64,000 nucleotides of DNA from contig NC_090319.1 of assembly GCF_040869045.1 (NCBI RefSeq), positions 236,957,832 to 237,021,831 on the forward strand. Direction: 5' to 3'. Below, piece after piece: positions 1 through 9,962 of the stretch (the stretch's first letter is position 1; every line of letters starts with the position of its first letter). Made by a program: the position numbers and the translations under genes. The stretch comes from Eurosta solidaginis (Eukaryota; Arthropoda; Insecta; Diptera; Tephritidae). Below the pieces are notes generated by a model. The model was not told where the DNA came from, did not search any database, and saw only the letters and a program-made list of their open reading frames with translations.

Positions 1-242
1 CGCCAAATGTTGCCAAAATAATGAAAATGGGCTGCCAAATAGTGTCAGTTGCGTTTGCAGTCAGGTTTGACAGCTCACTGTCAGACAAAATGGCATCCAA
101 GTGAATACGACCAAATTTCAGTTTGCCAGCGCAGCATGTTGGCAAATCTGTCATTAAACTAGCAATTCTTGTTTGTTTGTATAGCCGAACGATCTCGGGA
201 ACGGCTCAACCGATTTAAATGAAATTTGACACAGAGATAATG
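1..242. other. No gene seen; repeat-like lead-in
   Basis: No convincing coding frame. From about 180 the text around GAACGGCTCAACCGATTT resembles the unique end of a fly transposable element that leads into the tandem array, so the array probably belongs to an element whose left part begins here. This is inference from layout only. Confidence 0.4.
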
Positions 243-1600
243 TACCACCTTCTAAGACTTTATGCTTAGGTGTTGCCACTCAGAATGTCTCACAAGGATG
301 CCACCTATTCGAAATTAAAAAAAAATTGTATGACATATACCGATATGGGTATCAAACGAAAGTTATTTCACTCCGCATTACAATAGGGACATTTTTGAGT
401 AGGGTTTCCATTTAGGGTTGCCACCTATTCGAAATTAAAAAATTGCAAGAGATATGCCGATATGGGTATCAAACGAAAGGTATTTCACTCCGCATTACAA
501 TAGGGACATTTTTGAGTAGGGTTGCCATTTAGGGTTGCCACCTATTCGAAATTTAACAAAAATTGCGTGAGATGTGTCGATATGGGTATCAAACGAAGTG
601 TATTTCACTCCGCATTACAATAGGAACATTTTTGAGTAGGGTGGCCATTTAGGGTTGCCACCTATTCGAAATTTAAAAAAATTGCATTAGATATGCCGAT
701 ATGGGTATCAAACGAAAGGTATTTCACTCCGCATTACAATAGCGGCATTTTTGAGTAGGTTTCCATTTAGGGTTGCCACCTATTCGAAATTTAAAGAAAT
801 TGCATGAGATATGCCGATATGGTTATCAAACGAAAGTTATTTCACTCCGCATTACAATAGGGACATTTTTGAGTAGGGTTGCCACCTATGCGAATTTTAA
901 AGAAATTGCATGAGATATGCCGATATGGGTATCAAACGAAATGTATTTCACTCCGCATTACTATAGGAACATTTTTGAGTAGGGTTGCCATTTAGGGTTC
1001 CACCTATTCGAAATTAAAAAAAAAATGCATGAGATATGCCGATATGGGTATCAAACGAAAGGAATTTCACTCAGCATTACAATAGGAACATTTTTGAGTA
1101 GGGTTGCCATTTAGGGTTGCAGCCTATTCGAAATAAAAAAAAAAATTGCATGAGATATGCCGAAATGGATATCAAACGAAAGGTATTTCACTCCGCATTA
1201 CAATAGGGACATTTTTAAGTAGGGTTGCCATTTAGGGTTGCCACCTATTCGAAATCTAAAAAAATGCATGAGATATGCCGATATGGGTATCAAACGAAAG
1301 GTATTTCACTCCGCATTACAATAGGAAAATTTTTGAGTAGGGATGCCATTTAGGGTTGCCACCTATTCGAATTTAAAAAAAAATTGCATGAGATATGCCG
1401 ATATGGGTATCAAACGAAAAGTATTTCACTCCGCATTACAATAGGGACATTTTTGAGTAGGGTTGCCATTTAGGGTTGCCACCTATTCGAATTTAAAAAA
1501 AAATTGCATGAGATATGCCGATATGGGTATCAAACGAAAAGTATTTCACTCCGCATTACAATAGGGGCATTTTTGAGTAGGGTTGTCCTTTGGGGTTGGA
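243..1600. repeat. Tandem array, ~119-bp unit, about 11 copies
   Basis: Units repeat every 117-122 bp, with one short step of about 104. Anchors are ATGGGTATCAAACGAAAGG (near 348, 467, 586, 706, 929, 1047, 1286, 1406, 1526) and TTGCCACCTATTCGAAAT. Copies differ by a few substitutions and by A-run length, as expected for an old minisatellite. The same GGTATCAAAnGAAAGG core recurs in the 130-bp array at 37-38.8 kb, so the two arrays look related. No sustained reading frame. Confidence 0.93.
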
Positions 1601-1616
1601 GTAGGTGGAGGACGTA

Positions 1617-1988
1617 ATGGATGAGTCAGCTTCAAATTCTGTAATTTTCGTTCACCCAGTCGGTAGTACCACTGAAAAAAGGAAGCGGGTGAGAAAACTG
1701 ACTGAAAAATAGACAGTCGAGCAAACGGAGAGGCTATTGCAGGAAATAGAGGTCAGGGAGGGGACCTTGAATTTTCTTTCACCTCAATACAGGGACCGGA
1801 ATTTGAGGGAAGCTCAATGGCAAGATGTGGTGGATATTTTAATGATGTCGCGATTTAAGGAATATGCCAAGTGGAACAGCCTGCACTGCTCTTTCCGCGT
1901 GAGTTCTTTTTTTCTTTATAAATATACTAGCCTTTACCCGCGGCCCGTCCGCAAGGAGCAAATGAAATATATGAGCTATTCAAATTAG
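1617..1988 (+). pseudogene. MADF-like domain exon, broken
   Basis: An ATG at 1617 opens a frame that is stopped by TAG at 1710-1712 (codon 32) and then stays open in the same frame to 1988. The part after the stop (TERLLQEIEVREG, then SPQYRDRNLREAQWQDVVD) looks like the first half of a MADF DNA-binding domain, whose usual pattern is an L-I-x-x-V start, then a hydrophobic-P-x-Y-R/K-N/D-R block and an A-W-x-x-I/V. A good splice-donor sequence, GTGAGT, lies at 1899-1904 just after the domain text, and the downstream codons lose protein character, so the true exon probably ended there. MADF domains occur in fly transcription factors and in some DNA transposons, so it could be a captured exon, a retained gene fragment or a transposon part. 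The in-frame stop argues against function. The family call is from the pattern only. Confidence 0.4.
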
Positions 1989-2089
1989 CCTGCTTATCAA
2001 GTTATCGGTTTAAACATTTTTTTCTGTCTAATGCACTTTATTTTTGTATTTGAGTAAAAAAAAAGATCTATATGAGCTGATAACCTGAT

Positions 2090-3478
2090 AGGATCCAACA
2101 AATGATCCCGAATTTATCCAGAAAAAGCCACGAACTGACCCCGAAGATATCGTGGACGGATCCCGAAAACCATCCAGAAATGCCCCGGAAGGGTCTCCAA
2201 AAGTTCCCGGAATAGTCCCAAAAAACCCCGAAATGACAACGATACGATTCTAGACTTATCCAGAGAACCACACAGTAATGATGCCGGATGGGTCCCCAAA
2301 CGGTCTCGTACAGATCCCGAAAACCATCCAGAAATGCCCCGAAAGGGTCTCCAAAAGTTCCCGGAATAGTCCCAAAAAAACCCGAAATGACAACGGCATG
2401 ATTCGAGACTTATCCAGAGAACCACACAGAAACGATGCCGAAAGGGTCCCCAAATGAACCCGTATTAGTCGCGAAAAAGTACCGAAATTACCCTGACGGG
2501 ATCCCGGACGGATACCCAAAACCATCTAGAAATGATGCCGGAAGGTACCCCAAATGATCCCGTATTAGTCTCGAAAAAGTCCCGAAATTACCCCGACGGG
2601 ATCCCGGACGGATACCAAAAACCATCTAGAAATGATGCGGGAAGGTACCCCAAATGATCCCGAAAAAGTCCCGAAATGACCCTGATGGGATCCCTAAAAC
2701 GCTCAAGAAATGGTGCCGAAAGGATCCCCAAATGATCCCGTATTAGTCGCGAAAAATTCCCGAAATTACCCCTACGGGAAATGATGCCGGAAGGTAACCC
2801 AAATGATCCCGTATTAGTCGAGAAAAAGTCCCAAAATGACACCGTCGGGATCTCGGACGGATACCCAAAACCATCTAGAAATGATGCCGGAAGGGTCCCC
2901 AAATGATCCCGTATTAGTCTCGAAATAGTCCCGAAATTACGCCGACAGGATCCCGGACGAATACCCAAAACCATCTAGAAATGATGCCGGAAGGTACCCC
3001 AAATGATCGCGTATTAGTCTCGAAAAATTCCCGACGGGATCCCGGACCGATACCCAAAACCATCTAGAAATGATGCCGGAAGGTACCCCAAATGATCCCG
3101 AAAAAGTCCCGAAATGACCCTGATGGGATCCCTAAAACGCTCAAGAATTGATGCCGAGAGGATCCCCAAATGATCCCGTATTAGTCGCGAAAAAGTCCCG
3201 AAATTACCCCGACGGGAAATGATGCCGGAAGGTAACCCAAATGATCCCGTATTAGTCTCGAAAAAGTCCCGAAATAACGCCGACGGGATCCCGGACGGAT
3301 ACCCAAAACCATCTAGAAATGATGCCGGAAGGTACCCCAAATGATCCCGTATTAGTCTCGAAAAAGTCCCGAAATGACGCCGATGGGATCCCGGAGGGAA
3401 CCCGAAAAGCAACCAGAAATGATGTCGGTAGGTACCCCAAATGATACCGAAATAGTTCTGAAATGACCCCGTCGCTGT
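2090..3478. repeat. GATCCCG-rich minisatellite with variable unit length
   Basis: Blocks such as ACCATCTAGAAATGATGCCG, CCCCAAATGATCCCGTATTAG and CGAAAAAGTCCCGAAAT recur between 2090 and 3478. At the left edge two units are 154 bp apart (anchor CCCGAAAACCATCCAG at about 2162 and 2316). Further right the spacing is 88-100 bp with deletions. The open minus-strand frames across it are a by-product of repeats lacking stops and share no domain, so I do not call a protein. C-rich on the plus strand, unlike its AT-rich surroundings. Confidence 0.9.
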
Positions 3479-3599
3479 CAAAAATATTTACTTAACGTTT
3501 GACGTCAGTGGTGAAAACTGGATGTCAATCGACTGATACCACAATTTGATGACAGTCTTTGGCACACACTGCTATATCGACTTCATGCCAGTTTTTAAT

Positions 3600-4275
3600 A
3601 TGTAATGAAAACACATTTGACACCAAATCGCCATGGTGACAGTTATTCAGTATTTGATGTCAGTGATTTTGACATAGTGAAAACAAAGCATTATAGTAAA
3701 ATCCGGCATCTTCTTACTATTCAAAAATGTGTCATAAGGAAAATATGTAATGTGAACCGTTTCCACCACAGCATGGAGTTGTTTAGAGAGCTGAAAATTC
3801 TTCCAGTAAAACACGTGTACTGTTACAAAACTTTAAAAATATTCTTTATTCGTTGTGGGTACTTACAGCCTATTCACGGATAATTATAATTTGAGGCAAA
3901 ACTCACTCGGATTTGTTGTTCCTACATCTCGTACTACACATTATAATAACTTGTTTACTATCGTATCTTGTAAAGCTTTCAATACGCTACCTGTGTCTAT
4001 ACGTGTCATTAGAAATATGCGTAAATTTTTAAAAAATATCAAATCATTTTTATTACAGCAGTCACACGACGACAACAAAACTGGGTTATTTTCTATTGTT
4101 TATATATTTTATTTCGCATTTGGTACTTTCACTTCCACTTAGGTTATAACTTATTAACTATTTTCACCCCACACACATTTGTGTATATTCATTAATTTAT
4201 TTTGAGAGGGCATTCAAAACTAAAGTTTTAGATAACTTTACAGAATGCCTAACTTTGCTTTCAATTTCAATGTAT
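3600..4275 (+). pseudogene. CR1/Jockey-like non-LTR element, C-terminal end of ORF2
   Basis: Two overlapping frames (3605-3883 and 3855-4142, shifted by one base) read like the end of a non-LTR reverse transcriptase protein: IQKCVIRKICNVNRFHHS, then MELFRELKILPVKHVY, then FNTLPVSIRVIRNMRKFLKN just before the stop. In CR1/Jockey-type proteins this tail follows the polymerase palm and thumb. The catalytic part is absent, so this is a 5'-truncated, frameshifted relic. Its 3' UTR is interrupted at 4275 by a gypsy element and resumes at 9865, ending in a TCTAA tail near 9962. The clade call is tentative. Confidence 0.6.
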
Positions 4276-4822
4276 TGTAACGAATTTACTAGCAAATCCC
4301 TTCTGCTAAGTTCGAATCACTAAACTGTTGAATAAATAACTCCAATATTTAATAATGCAAAATGGCCTTTAATAAAGTACTTCACAATAACACTTAAACT
4401 TTGCAACGAATAGCTTGCTTAATAACCAAACTGATTGATAGCTCAAATGAAGCTCCTCTTCGCCTCTACTGTCGCGCCTTTTATACTTTTTGATTTCTCA
4501 TTGCATACTTCCTGGCTTTTCTATTCCAGAACTTACTAGTTAGTTTCAGCTACAAAATCGCCAGCCGCAACTACGTTTATAACTTCTCATTTGAGTAATA
4601 CTTGCACAAATTATTGCCCTCTCTTGTGACAACTCAGATAAGATATATGCATGTGTTTGTGCATTGGTTCTCCGCTGCTCGTATACGTACATATGTGTGG
4701 ACGCAATTATTGATTCGTTTATGTAGATACATAATGATTGAATTATTGATGAGAATTCACGTCACTGCTTAGCATCGGCCTGGAGATGGCAGTACCCCTT
4801 AGTGTTGCTAATATTCGTAACA
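4276..4822 (-). repeat. gypsy copy 1, 3' LTR
   Basis: 547 bp, same sequence family as 9340-9864. On the minus strand it starts TGTTACGAATATTAGCAACA and ends AAATTCGTTACA. It contains a TATA-like stretch (TTTATACTTTT on the plus strand, about 4480) and AATAAA-type signals (AATAAATAACTCC, about 4332), as expected for an LTR promoter and poly(A) site. Confidence 0.95.
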
Positions 4823-4834
4823 CTGCCCTCCACC
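4823..4834 (-). other. Polypurine tract of gypsy copy 1
   Basis: On the minus strand GGTGGAGGGCAG directly abuts the 3' LTR. A purine run here primes plus-strand DNA synthesis in LTR retroelements. It overlaps the end of the integrase reading frame. Confidence 0.7.
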
Positions 4835-4839
4835 TAAGT

Positions 4840-5870
4840 CTGATCGTCCCGATCAGACAAATCTCTCGATCTAAATGCTGCTAGCCTCTCCAAATGAACC
4901 ACTTTCATTTTGATTCGTGCTTTTCCAATGGTTTGTATGCGGTACACTACATCGTTGATCCGTTTTACAACTTTGTATGGGCCTTCCCAGTTACACTGCA
5001 ATTTGGGGACAAACCTTTTTCCCGTTGTGGGTTGTATAGCAGCACCAAATCTCCTTCCTGAAACCCTTCCGAATTAATTGCTTTATCGTACTTCGCTTGA
5101 ATCTTGTCACTCATAATCTTTGCTCGTTGCCTTACCAGATCGTTTATCTCTCTCAGCTCTTCTTCCAAGACACCAGTGGATTTCTTGACATTCCTCTCCG
5201 CATCGGCATCTATCCCATACTTCAATAATAATCCATAACCACCAGCACGTATTTGTTTCCGCGGTTGCTAGTAAGAAAAGGACCTGCGACATCCATGGCG
5301 ATCCTTTCAAATGGTGCACCTGAAATATACTGCTTCATCTGGCCATGACTTCGTGTTTTGGGCCCTTTCGCTCTGTTGCATACCTCGCAGTTAGCAATCC
5401 ACTCGGTGACCGACTGACGGCAACCAACCCAATAGAATCTCTGCTTAATTTTTTCGAGCTACTTTCTGATTCCAAGATGACCTCCACTTGGACCATTATG
5501 CAGCTCGCTGAGCACGTCAGGAATCCTCTTTCTGGGAACAACTATCAGTTTCTTCTTGCATTGACCATCCTCACTCTCCCATACTCGATGAAGGCAACCG
5601 GATATCAATTCTAAACTGTTCCACTGTGCCCAATATGACTTCGCAATGGGACTCTCTGCTAACATCTCTTCTCTGCTTGGTCTTTCGTTTCGTTCGAGCC
5701 CTTGCATAACATGTGACACTTTCTTATTTGTTCCTTGTCCCATTCATCCGTACACGTTATAGTCATTAGCCGGACATCTATAATGTCTTCTTTAGCCTCG
5801 GCTCTTGAACAGTGCTTGCATTCCAAACTACATGGTCTTCGTGACATTGCATCGGCATTTCCATGGGTAC
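4840..5870 (-). pseudogene. gypsy copy 1 integrase, core deleted
   Basis: In order on the minus strand there is a linker after RNase H, then an H2C2 zinc-binding module (HNGPSGGHLGIRK at about 5459-5500, a TAG stop at 5459-5461, then NCEVCNRAKG at about 5370-5400). The start of the catalytic core follows (ERIAMDVAGPF, about 5285-5320), holding the first acidic residue of the DDE triad. Just after KYVLVVMDYY (about 5230-5260) the sequence jumps to the C-terminal region (EEELREINDLVRQ, then INSEGFQEGDLVLLYNP). The second and third catalytic residues are therefore gone, a deletion of several hundred bases compared with full-length integrases. The tail (YRIQTIGKA, then LERLAAFRSRDLSDRDDQ) runs to the polypurine tract. 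There are also frame changes. Confidence 0.85.
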
Positions 5871-5896
5871 TACCTTTCCGATGCTCAATGGAAAAG

Positions 5897-7107
5897 TCAT
5901 AGCTTTGTAGTCGCTCGATCCACCGTTCCTTCCGGATTACGGAATTGCAGAAGCCATTTTAACGCTGCGTGATCTGTCCTGACACGGAATCGCTGGCCAT
6001 AGAGGTATTTGTGAAAATGTTTAATGCACTCTACCAATGCCAACAGCTCTCTCCGCGTAACGCAGTAGTTCCTCTCTGGTTTTCCAATCGAATGGCTGTA
6101 ATATGCAACTACCTTCTCCTGTCCATCAACCAGTTGTGATAAAACGCCTCCTATAGCATTTCCACTCGCATATGTATCTAGAATAAATGTTGCTCCTGGA
6201 AACGGATATGCTAACATTGGGGCAGTGCACAAACGCTCCTTCAATGTTTGGAAAGTCACTTCTTGTTCCTTCTTCTATTCAAAAGCTTTATTTTTTCTTG
6301 TAAGCTCATGGAGGCTATGGGCTACGCTGGAAAAATTTGGTACAAATCGGCGGTAATATGTGTACAGCCCAAGGAAACTTCTCAATTCATGTAGGTTCTG
6401 TGGTCTTGGCCAATCCTTTACAGCTTCTATCTTTTCGTTCGCAGTGCAGATGCTCTCTGTCGTTACCTTGTGACCCAAATAATTTACTTCCTTTTTAAAC
6501 AGCGCACACTTTTTGGGACTTAACTTCAGACCAGCGCCAGCTATTCTCTGGAAAACTTCCTCCAAGTTCTTAAGATGTTCATCAAAATTCTTGCCCAATA
6601 CGGTGATGTCGTCCAGGTACGCCAAGCAAGTTTTCCAATGTAGTCCTTTCAGTACCTGGTCCATGAGTCTCTCAAAAGTAGCTGGTGCATTACAAAGTCC
6701 AAAAGGCACCACTGTAAATTGCCAATGACCATCACCGACACTGAAGGCTGTTTTCTCTTTATCTTCCTCCTTCACCTCAACTTGCCAGTAGCCGCTTTTC
6801 AAGTCCAGTGTGGAAAACCATTTCGCACCAGATAGCGAGTCCAGATTGTCGTCAATTCTTGGCAATGGGTAGCTATCCTTTTTGGTACGTCACTCAACTT
6901 CAGGTAGTCCATGCAAAACCACATTTTTCCATCCTTATTCTTTACAAGTACTACCGGTGAGCTCCATGGACTAGCTGATGGTTCGATGACGCCGCTGTCG
7001 CTCATTTCGTGTATGATTTGACTCACAACTTCCCGCTTCGCCAGTGGAACACTACGTGGAGCTTGACGGATCGGCCTCGCATCTCCAGTGTCAATTTGAT
7101 GTTTCAC
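5897..7107 (-). pseudogene. gypsy copy 1 reverse transcriptase and RNase H
   Basis: The N-terminal RT part (RPIRQAPRSVPLAKREVV, then PSASPWSSPVVLVKNKDG) is at 6900-7107. A frameshift near 6890 leads to the frame 6865-6275, which holds the palm motifs: STLDLKSGYWQ with the first catalytic Asp, FGLCNAPATFERLMD, and YLDD at about 6610. It continues LGHKV and LRSFLGLYTYYRRF. A TAG at 6275-6277, in the same frame, separates RT from the Ty3/gypsy-type RNase H (FILDTYASGNAIGGVLSQ, CVTRRELLALVECI, RVRTDHAALKWL) ending at 5897. In the RNase H, the active-site Asp in LDTYAS and the Glu in RRELLA are visible. RT would copy the RNA genome and RNase H would remove the template, but the stop and frameshift make this a dead copy. 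Confidence 0.93.
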
Positions 7108-7141
7108 AACATTGGTGCGGCCTGGTTTGGAACCATCCTGG

Positions 7142-7880
7142 TCAAATATGTTCGCGTACTTTAGGAGCAGTTGTTTGCCTTAGTCTGATAGGCTTCCTCT
7201 GGCTCCTGCATCCATGCCGTGATGCCATTTGGAAGATCAGTATTACTAGATGAAACGTGTTCCTGGAGCTGTTCACAGTTAATAACTGGCATTTTCCGAA
7301 AATAGCTCCTTTGGTCAAATTGAATGGTGACTTGAACTCATTGAGTACTCTTACCGGAATACGTCCATCTTGTTTTGTCATAGACAAGGTTTTTCCTACA
7401 AGTATGTTCAGTGCTGATTTATGTGCTGCTTCGACAACCCACAATTTGTTTGTCCCATAATCTCCATCAACCTTTGCCCAGATGACTGCTTCTGATTTTG
7501 ATGGTATTTGCTGACTCTCTTCCACCAGCACTCGTTTACTGCTGTAGCATCTCTCGTAGCCGAAATTAAGTGGCACATCCATGTTCTTATATCGCATCGT
7601 CTTGCTTTCCATATCGATCTTGATGCCTTGGTTGATTAAGAAGTCCACTCCAATTATGATTTCATCAACAATATACCTGGGTGTCCTCTCCCGTGGCTGT
7701 ACGTAATCTTGCTCCAAGCAATGGTCTTATCTTTTTGTTGACTAAATCCGCTCATATGATGGAATGAGATGCACCCGTATCTACAGTCAGTAAACGTTCC
7801 TTTCCATCCACATGTCCTCCAACAGTAAAATTGCTCGATCTTCTTCCAATCTGCGAGATAGAGATTATGGGGCATTCATT
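7142..7880 (-). pseudogene. gypsy copy 1 aspartic protease and linker
   Basis: The retroviral-type protease active site TVDTGASHSII is read at about 7750-7790. The next codon is TGA where relatives at 54.5 kb have Arg, and a frameshift follows. The C-terminal protease block (IVDEIIIGVDFLINQGIKID, 7600-7680) and a long linker lie in the frame 7717-7142. The enzyme would process the Gag-Pol polyprotein. The linker LNILVGKTLSMTKQDGRIPV leads to the start of RT. The frame switches show it is inactive. Confidence 0.88.
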
Positions 7881-7923
7881 TGCAGGAGCCAGCTGTCGCC
7901 CCTTGCGGCTGACTCGATTTAGT

Positions 7924-9288
7924 TTAACGATTGAGTGGTCTTGGAGATTTGCTCATCACCTTCTGCTCTGCGTTTACGACCACCCACATTGTTGGAACTG
8001 TTAGGGTTGGTGTTGCAATAATGCGCAATATGCCCTGGCTTTCCACACTTAAAGCATTTGACTGCATATTATTCTTCTGCTGCGTACCCTTCAATGCTTC
8101 CAAAATTGTGTCTACCCAGTCTGGCCTTTCCACTTCCACGCGATGGGTTTTGTATGCGGGCTTACTCAAAAGTGACGCTGTTTCCTGAGTCAGTGCGTGG
8201 GATACCGTTTCAGCAAATGTTAGTTTTGGACTCGCAAATGTAGCCCGCTTCGTTTCCACATCCCGTATGCCATTTATGAAGCTCTGGATTTTTACCCTTT
8301 CAGTGTATTCCACGGGTGCACCCGCATTTGCAAGATGAGCCAATCTTTCAATATCTGAAGCAAACTCCTGCAATGTCTCATTTGCTATTTGGTAGCGGTT
8401 TTGCAACTCAATTTGGAATATATGTTTTCTATGCTCGCTTCCATAACGTCGTTCTACAGCAGCCATCAATGTGTCATAACTGTTCCGTTAGTACTCTGGA
8501 ATAGTCTGCAAGATTGCGACAGCTGGTCCTTTCAATGCTACGAAGAGTGCAGCAACTTTATCTTCCGCATTCCAGTTGTTCACTGCCACGGTCTTTTCAA
8601 ACTGAAGCTTAAAGACCTGGAAAGGAACAGAACCGTCAAAGGATGGTGTTTTTACCTTTGGATTACTCGCTGAAACAGCTGAGCGATTTAACTCCTGGAT
8701 CCTATCTTTCAAAGCATCCATCTCTGCCTCTATTTTATCCTGTCGACCCCTGAAGCCTTCATGAAACTGGGTTAGTTTTTCTTCCATATGCGCTTCCAGT
8801 TTCGATGATATACGGACTTCCTGCTCTTTTAGTTGTGTGGAGATCTGAGATGATATCTGTGCTGAAATTTGTGCCGACATTTCGGAAATACGCGTCTCCT
8901 GTGCTTCAATCTTAGATGTTATGCGTGTTTCTTGCGATTCCATCTGTGATGTTATGCGTGTTTCCTGCGATTCCATCTTGGATGTTAAACGTGTCTTCTG
9001 CGATTCCAGCTGAGATGCCACTGTCGAAGTTTGAGCAGTTATTGCAGCCAATATCATGTTCAAGTCTGTGCTCGTAACTCTCTGTAATGTTTCGTTTTTC
9101 TCTTCAATTTTTGTTGTTGTTTCTTCCCCATCAGGATAAAGATAAAACTCGTCCACATCAATTCCTTGCGACTCCATTACCTCTCGTAGCCGTGCTTGAA
9201 GTTCGATCTTATTGCCGGTTGTATTTAATCCACGGTTCTCCAACTCCTTTTTCAGTTGCTGGATCTTCAATTCACTGAACTTTGCCAT
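7924..9288 (-). pseudogene. gypsy copy 1 Gag with SAP-like N-terminus
   Basis: The ATG at 9288 lies 51 bases inside the 5' LTR. Residues 1-45 (SELKIQQLKKELENRGL, then GNKIELQARLREVME) match the helix-turn-helix pattern of a SAP DNA-binding motif. A coiled coil follows at residues ~80-190, with repeats of the type MESQETRITS. Next comes a capsid-like region (PSFDGSVPFQVFKLQFEK; then ERRYGSEHRKHIFQIELQNR). A TAA stop at 8488-8490 breaks the frame, which resumes in register at 8469. After ILEALKGTQQ a frameshift puts the CCHC zinc knuckle CFKCGKPGHIAHYC (about 8005-8060) in another frame. Gag would form the particle and bind RNA. The coiled-coil block is an internal tandem repeat. Confidence 0.9.
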
Positions 9289-9317
9289 GTCCTTGTTGTC
9301 CTCTGGAATTTATTCAA

Positions 9318-9337
9318 CAATTCCTCTTCTGACACCA
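9318..9337 (-). other. Primer-binding site of gypsy copy 1
   Basis: On the minus strand TGGTGTCAGAAG starts two bases after the 5' LTR. This matches the 3' end of fly tRNA-Leu (…CTTCTGACA plus CCA), by recall rather than search. The next bases diverge. The site at the third copy (53144) reads TGGTGTCTGAAG. Confidence 0.65.
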
Positions 9338-9339
9338 AT

Positions 9340-9864
9340 TGTAACGAATTTACTTGCAAATCCTCTTATTTGCCCTACTGCTAAGTTCGAATCACTAAAC
9401 TGTGGAATAAATAACTCCAATATTTAATAATGTAAAATGGCCTTTATTAAAGTACTTCACAATAACACTGAAACTTTGCAATAGCTTGCTTAATAACCAA
9501 ACTGATTGATAGCTCAAATAAAACTCCTCTTCGCCTCTCATTGCACACTTCCAGACTTTTCTATTCCAGAACTTACTAGTTAGTTTCAGCTACAAAATCG
9601 CCAGCCACAACTACGTTTATAACTTCTCATTTGAGTAATACTTGCACAAATTATTGCACTCTCTTTTGACAATTCAGATAAGATATATGCATGCGTTTGT
9701 GCATTGGTTCTCCGCTGCTCGTATACGTACATATGTGTGGACGCAATTATTGATTATAAACGAATACGATACATAATGATTGAATTATTGATGAGAATTC
9801 ACGTCACTGCTTAGCATCGGCCTGGAGATGGCACTACCCCTTAGTGTTGCTAATATTCGTAACA
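9340..9864 (-). repeat. gypsy copy 1, 5' LTR
   Basis: 525 bp. It aligns to 4276-4822 over its length, with a ~20-base indel near 9530 and scattered substitutions, so the copy is not recent. It is followed at 9865-9868 by the target duplication GTAT. Confidence 0.95.
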
Positions 9865-9962
9865 GTATTAATTTAAGTATCAATTTTATATATGTAAACA
9901 TGTATAAAATATTGTGATTTGAAAGAAAATGAATAAATCTATTCTAATCTAATCTAATCTAA
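9865..9962 (+). repeat. 3' tail of the CR1-like element, displaced by gypsy copy 1
   Basis: Continuation of the 3' UTR cut at 4275. It ends GAATAAATCTATTCTAATC followed by TCTAA repeats, a short-tandem tail typical of CR1/Jockey-type elements. Only the GTAT duplication separates the two halves from the gypsy ends. Confidence 0.7.

Larger units (their letters stand above)
4276..9864 (-). mobile_element. Ty3/gypsy LTR retrotransposon copy 1 (5.6 kb, defective)
   Basis: Both LTRs are present (9340-9864 upstream, 4276-4822 downstream in element orientation). The ends are TGTTACG...CGTTACA and the flanks carry the 4-bp duplication GTAT (4272-4275 and 9865-9868). The order gag, protease, reverse transcriptase, RNase H, integrase is that of Ty3/gypsy. 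A primer-binding site and a polypurine tract sit at the inner LTR edges. There is no env frame. Every gene is damaged by stops or frameshifts and most of the integrase core is deleted, so it cannot move alone. It lies in the 3' UTR of a CR1-like element. Two shorter relatives are at 41.2-44.8 kb and 52.6-55.8 kb. Confidence 0.95.

Noticed and set aside
243..1600. CRISPR-like regular repeats
   Set aside because: The whole unit repeats, with no constant repeat plus variable spacer pattern, and the surroundings are eukaryotic.
2068..3481. Several overlapping minus-strand open frames up to 155 codons with repeated phrases
   Set aside because: They are translations of the minisatellite in different frames, share no domain and follow the repeat unit.
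3495..3510. TGACGTCA palindrome as a cAMP-response element
   Set aside because: Single 8-base word between repeats with no gene or promoter nearby.
5345..5614. Plus-strand frames across 5.3-9.4 kb and 42-44 kb
   Set aside because: Antisense shadows of the gypsy genes, which carry the recognisable motifs on the minus strand.
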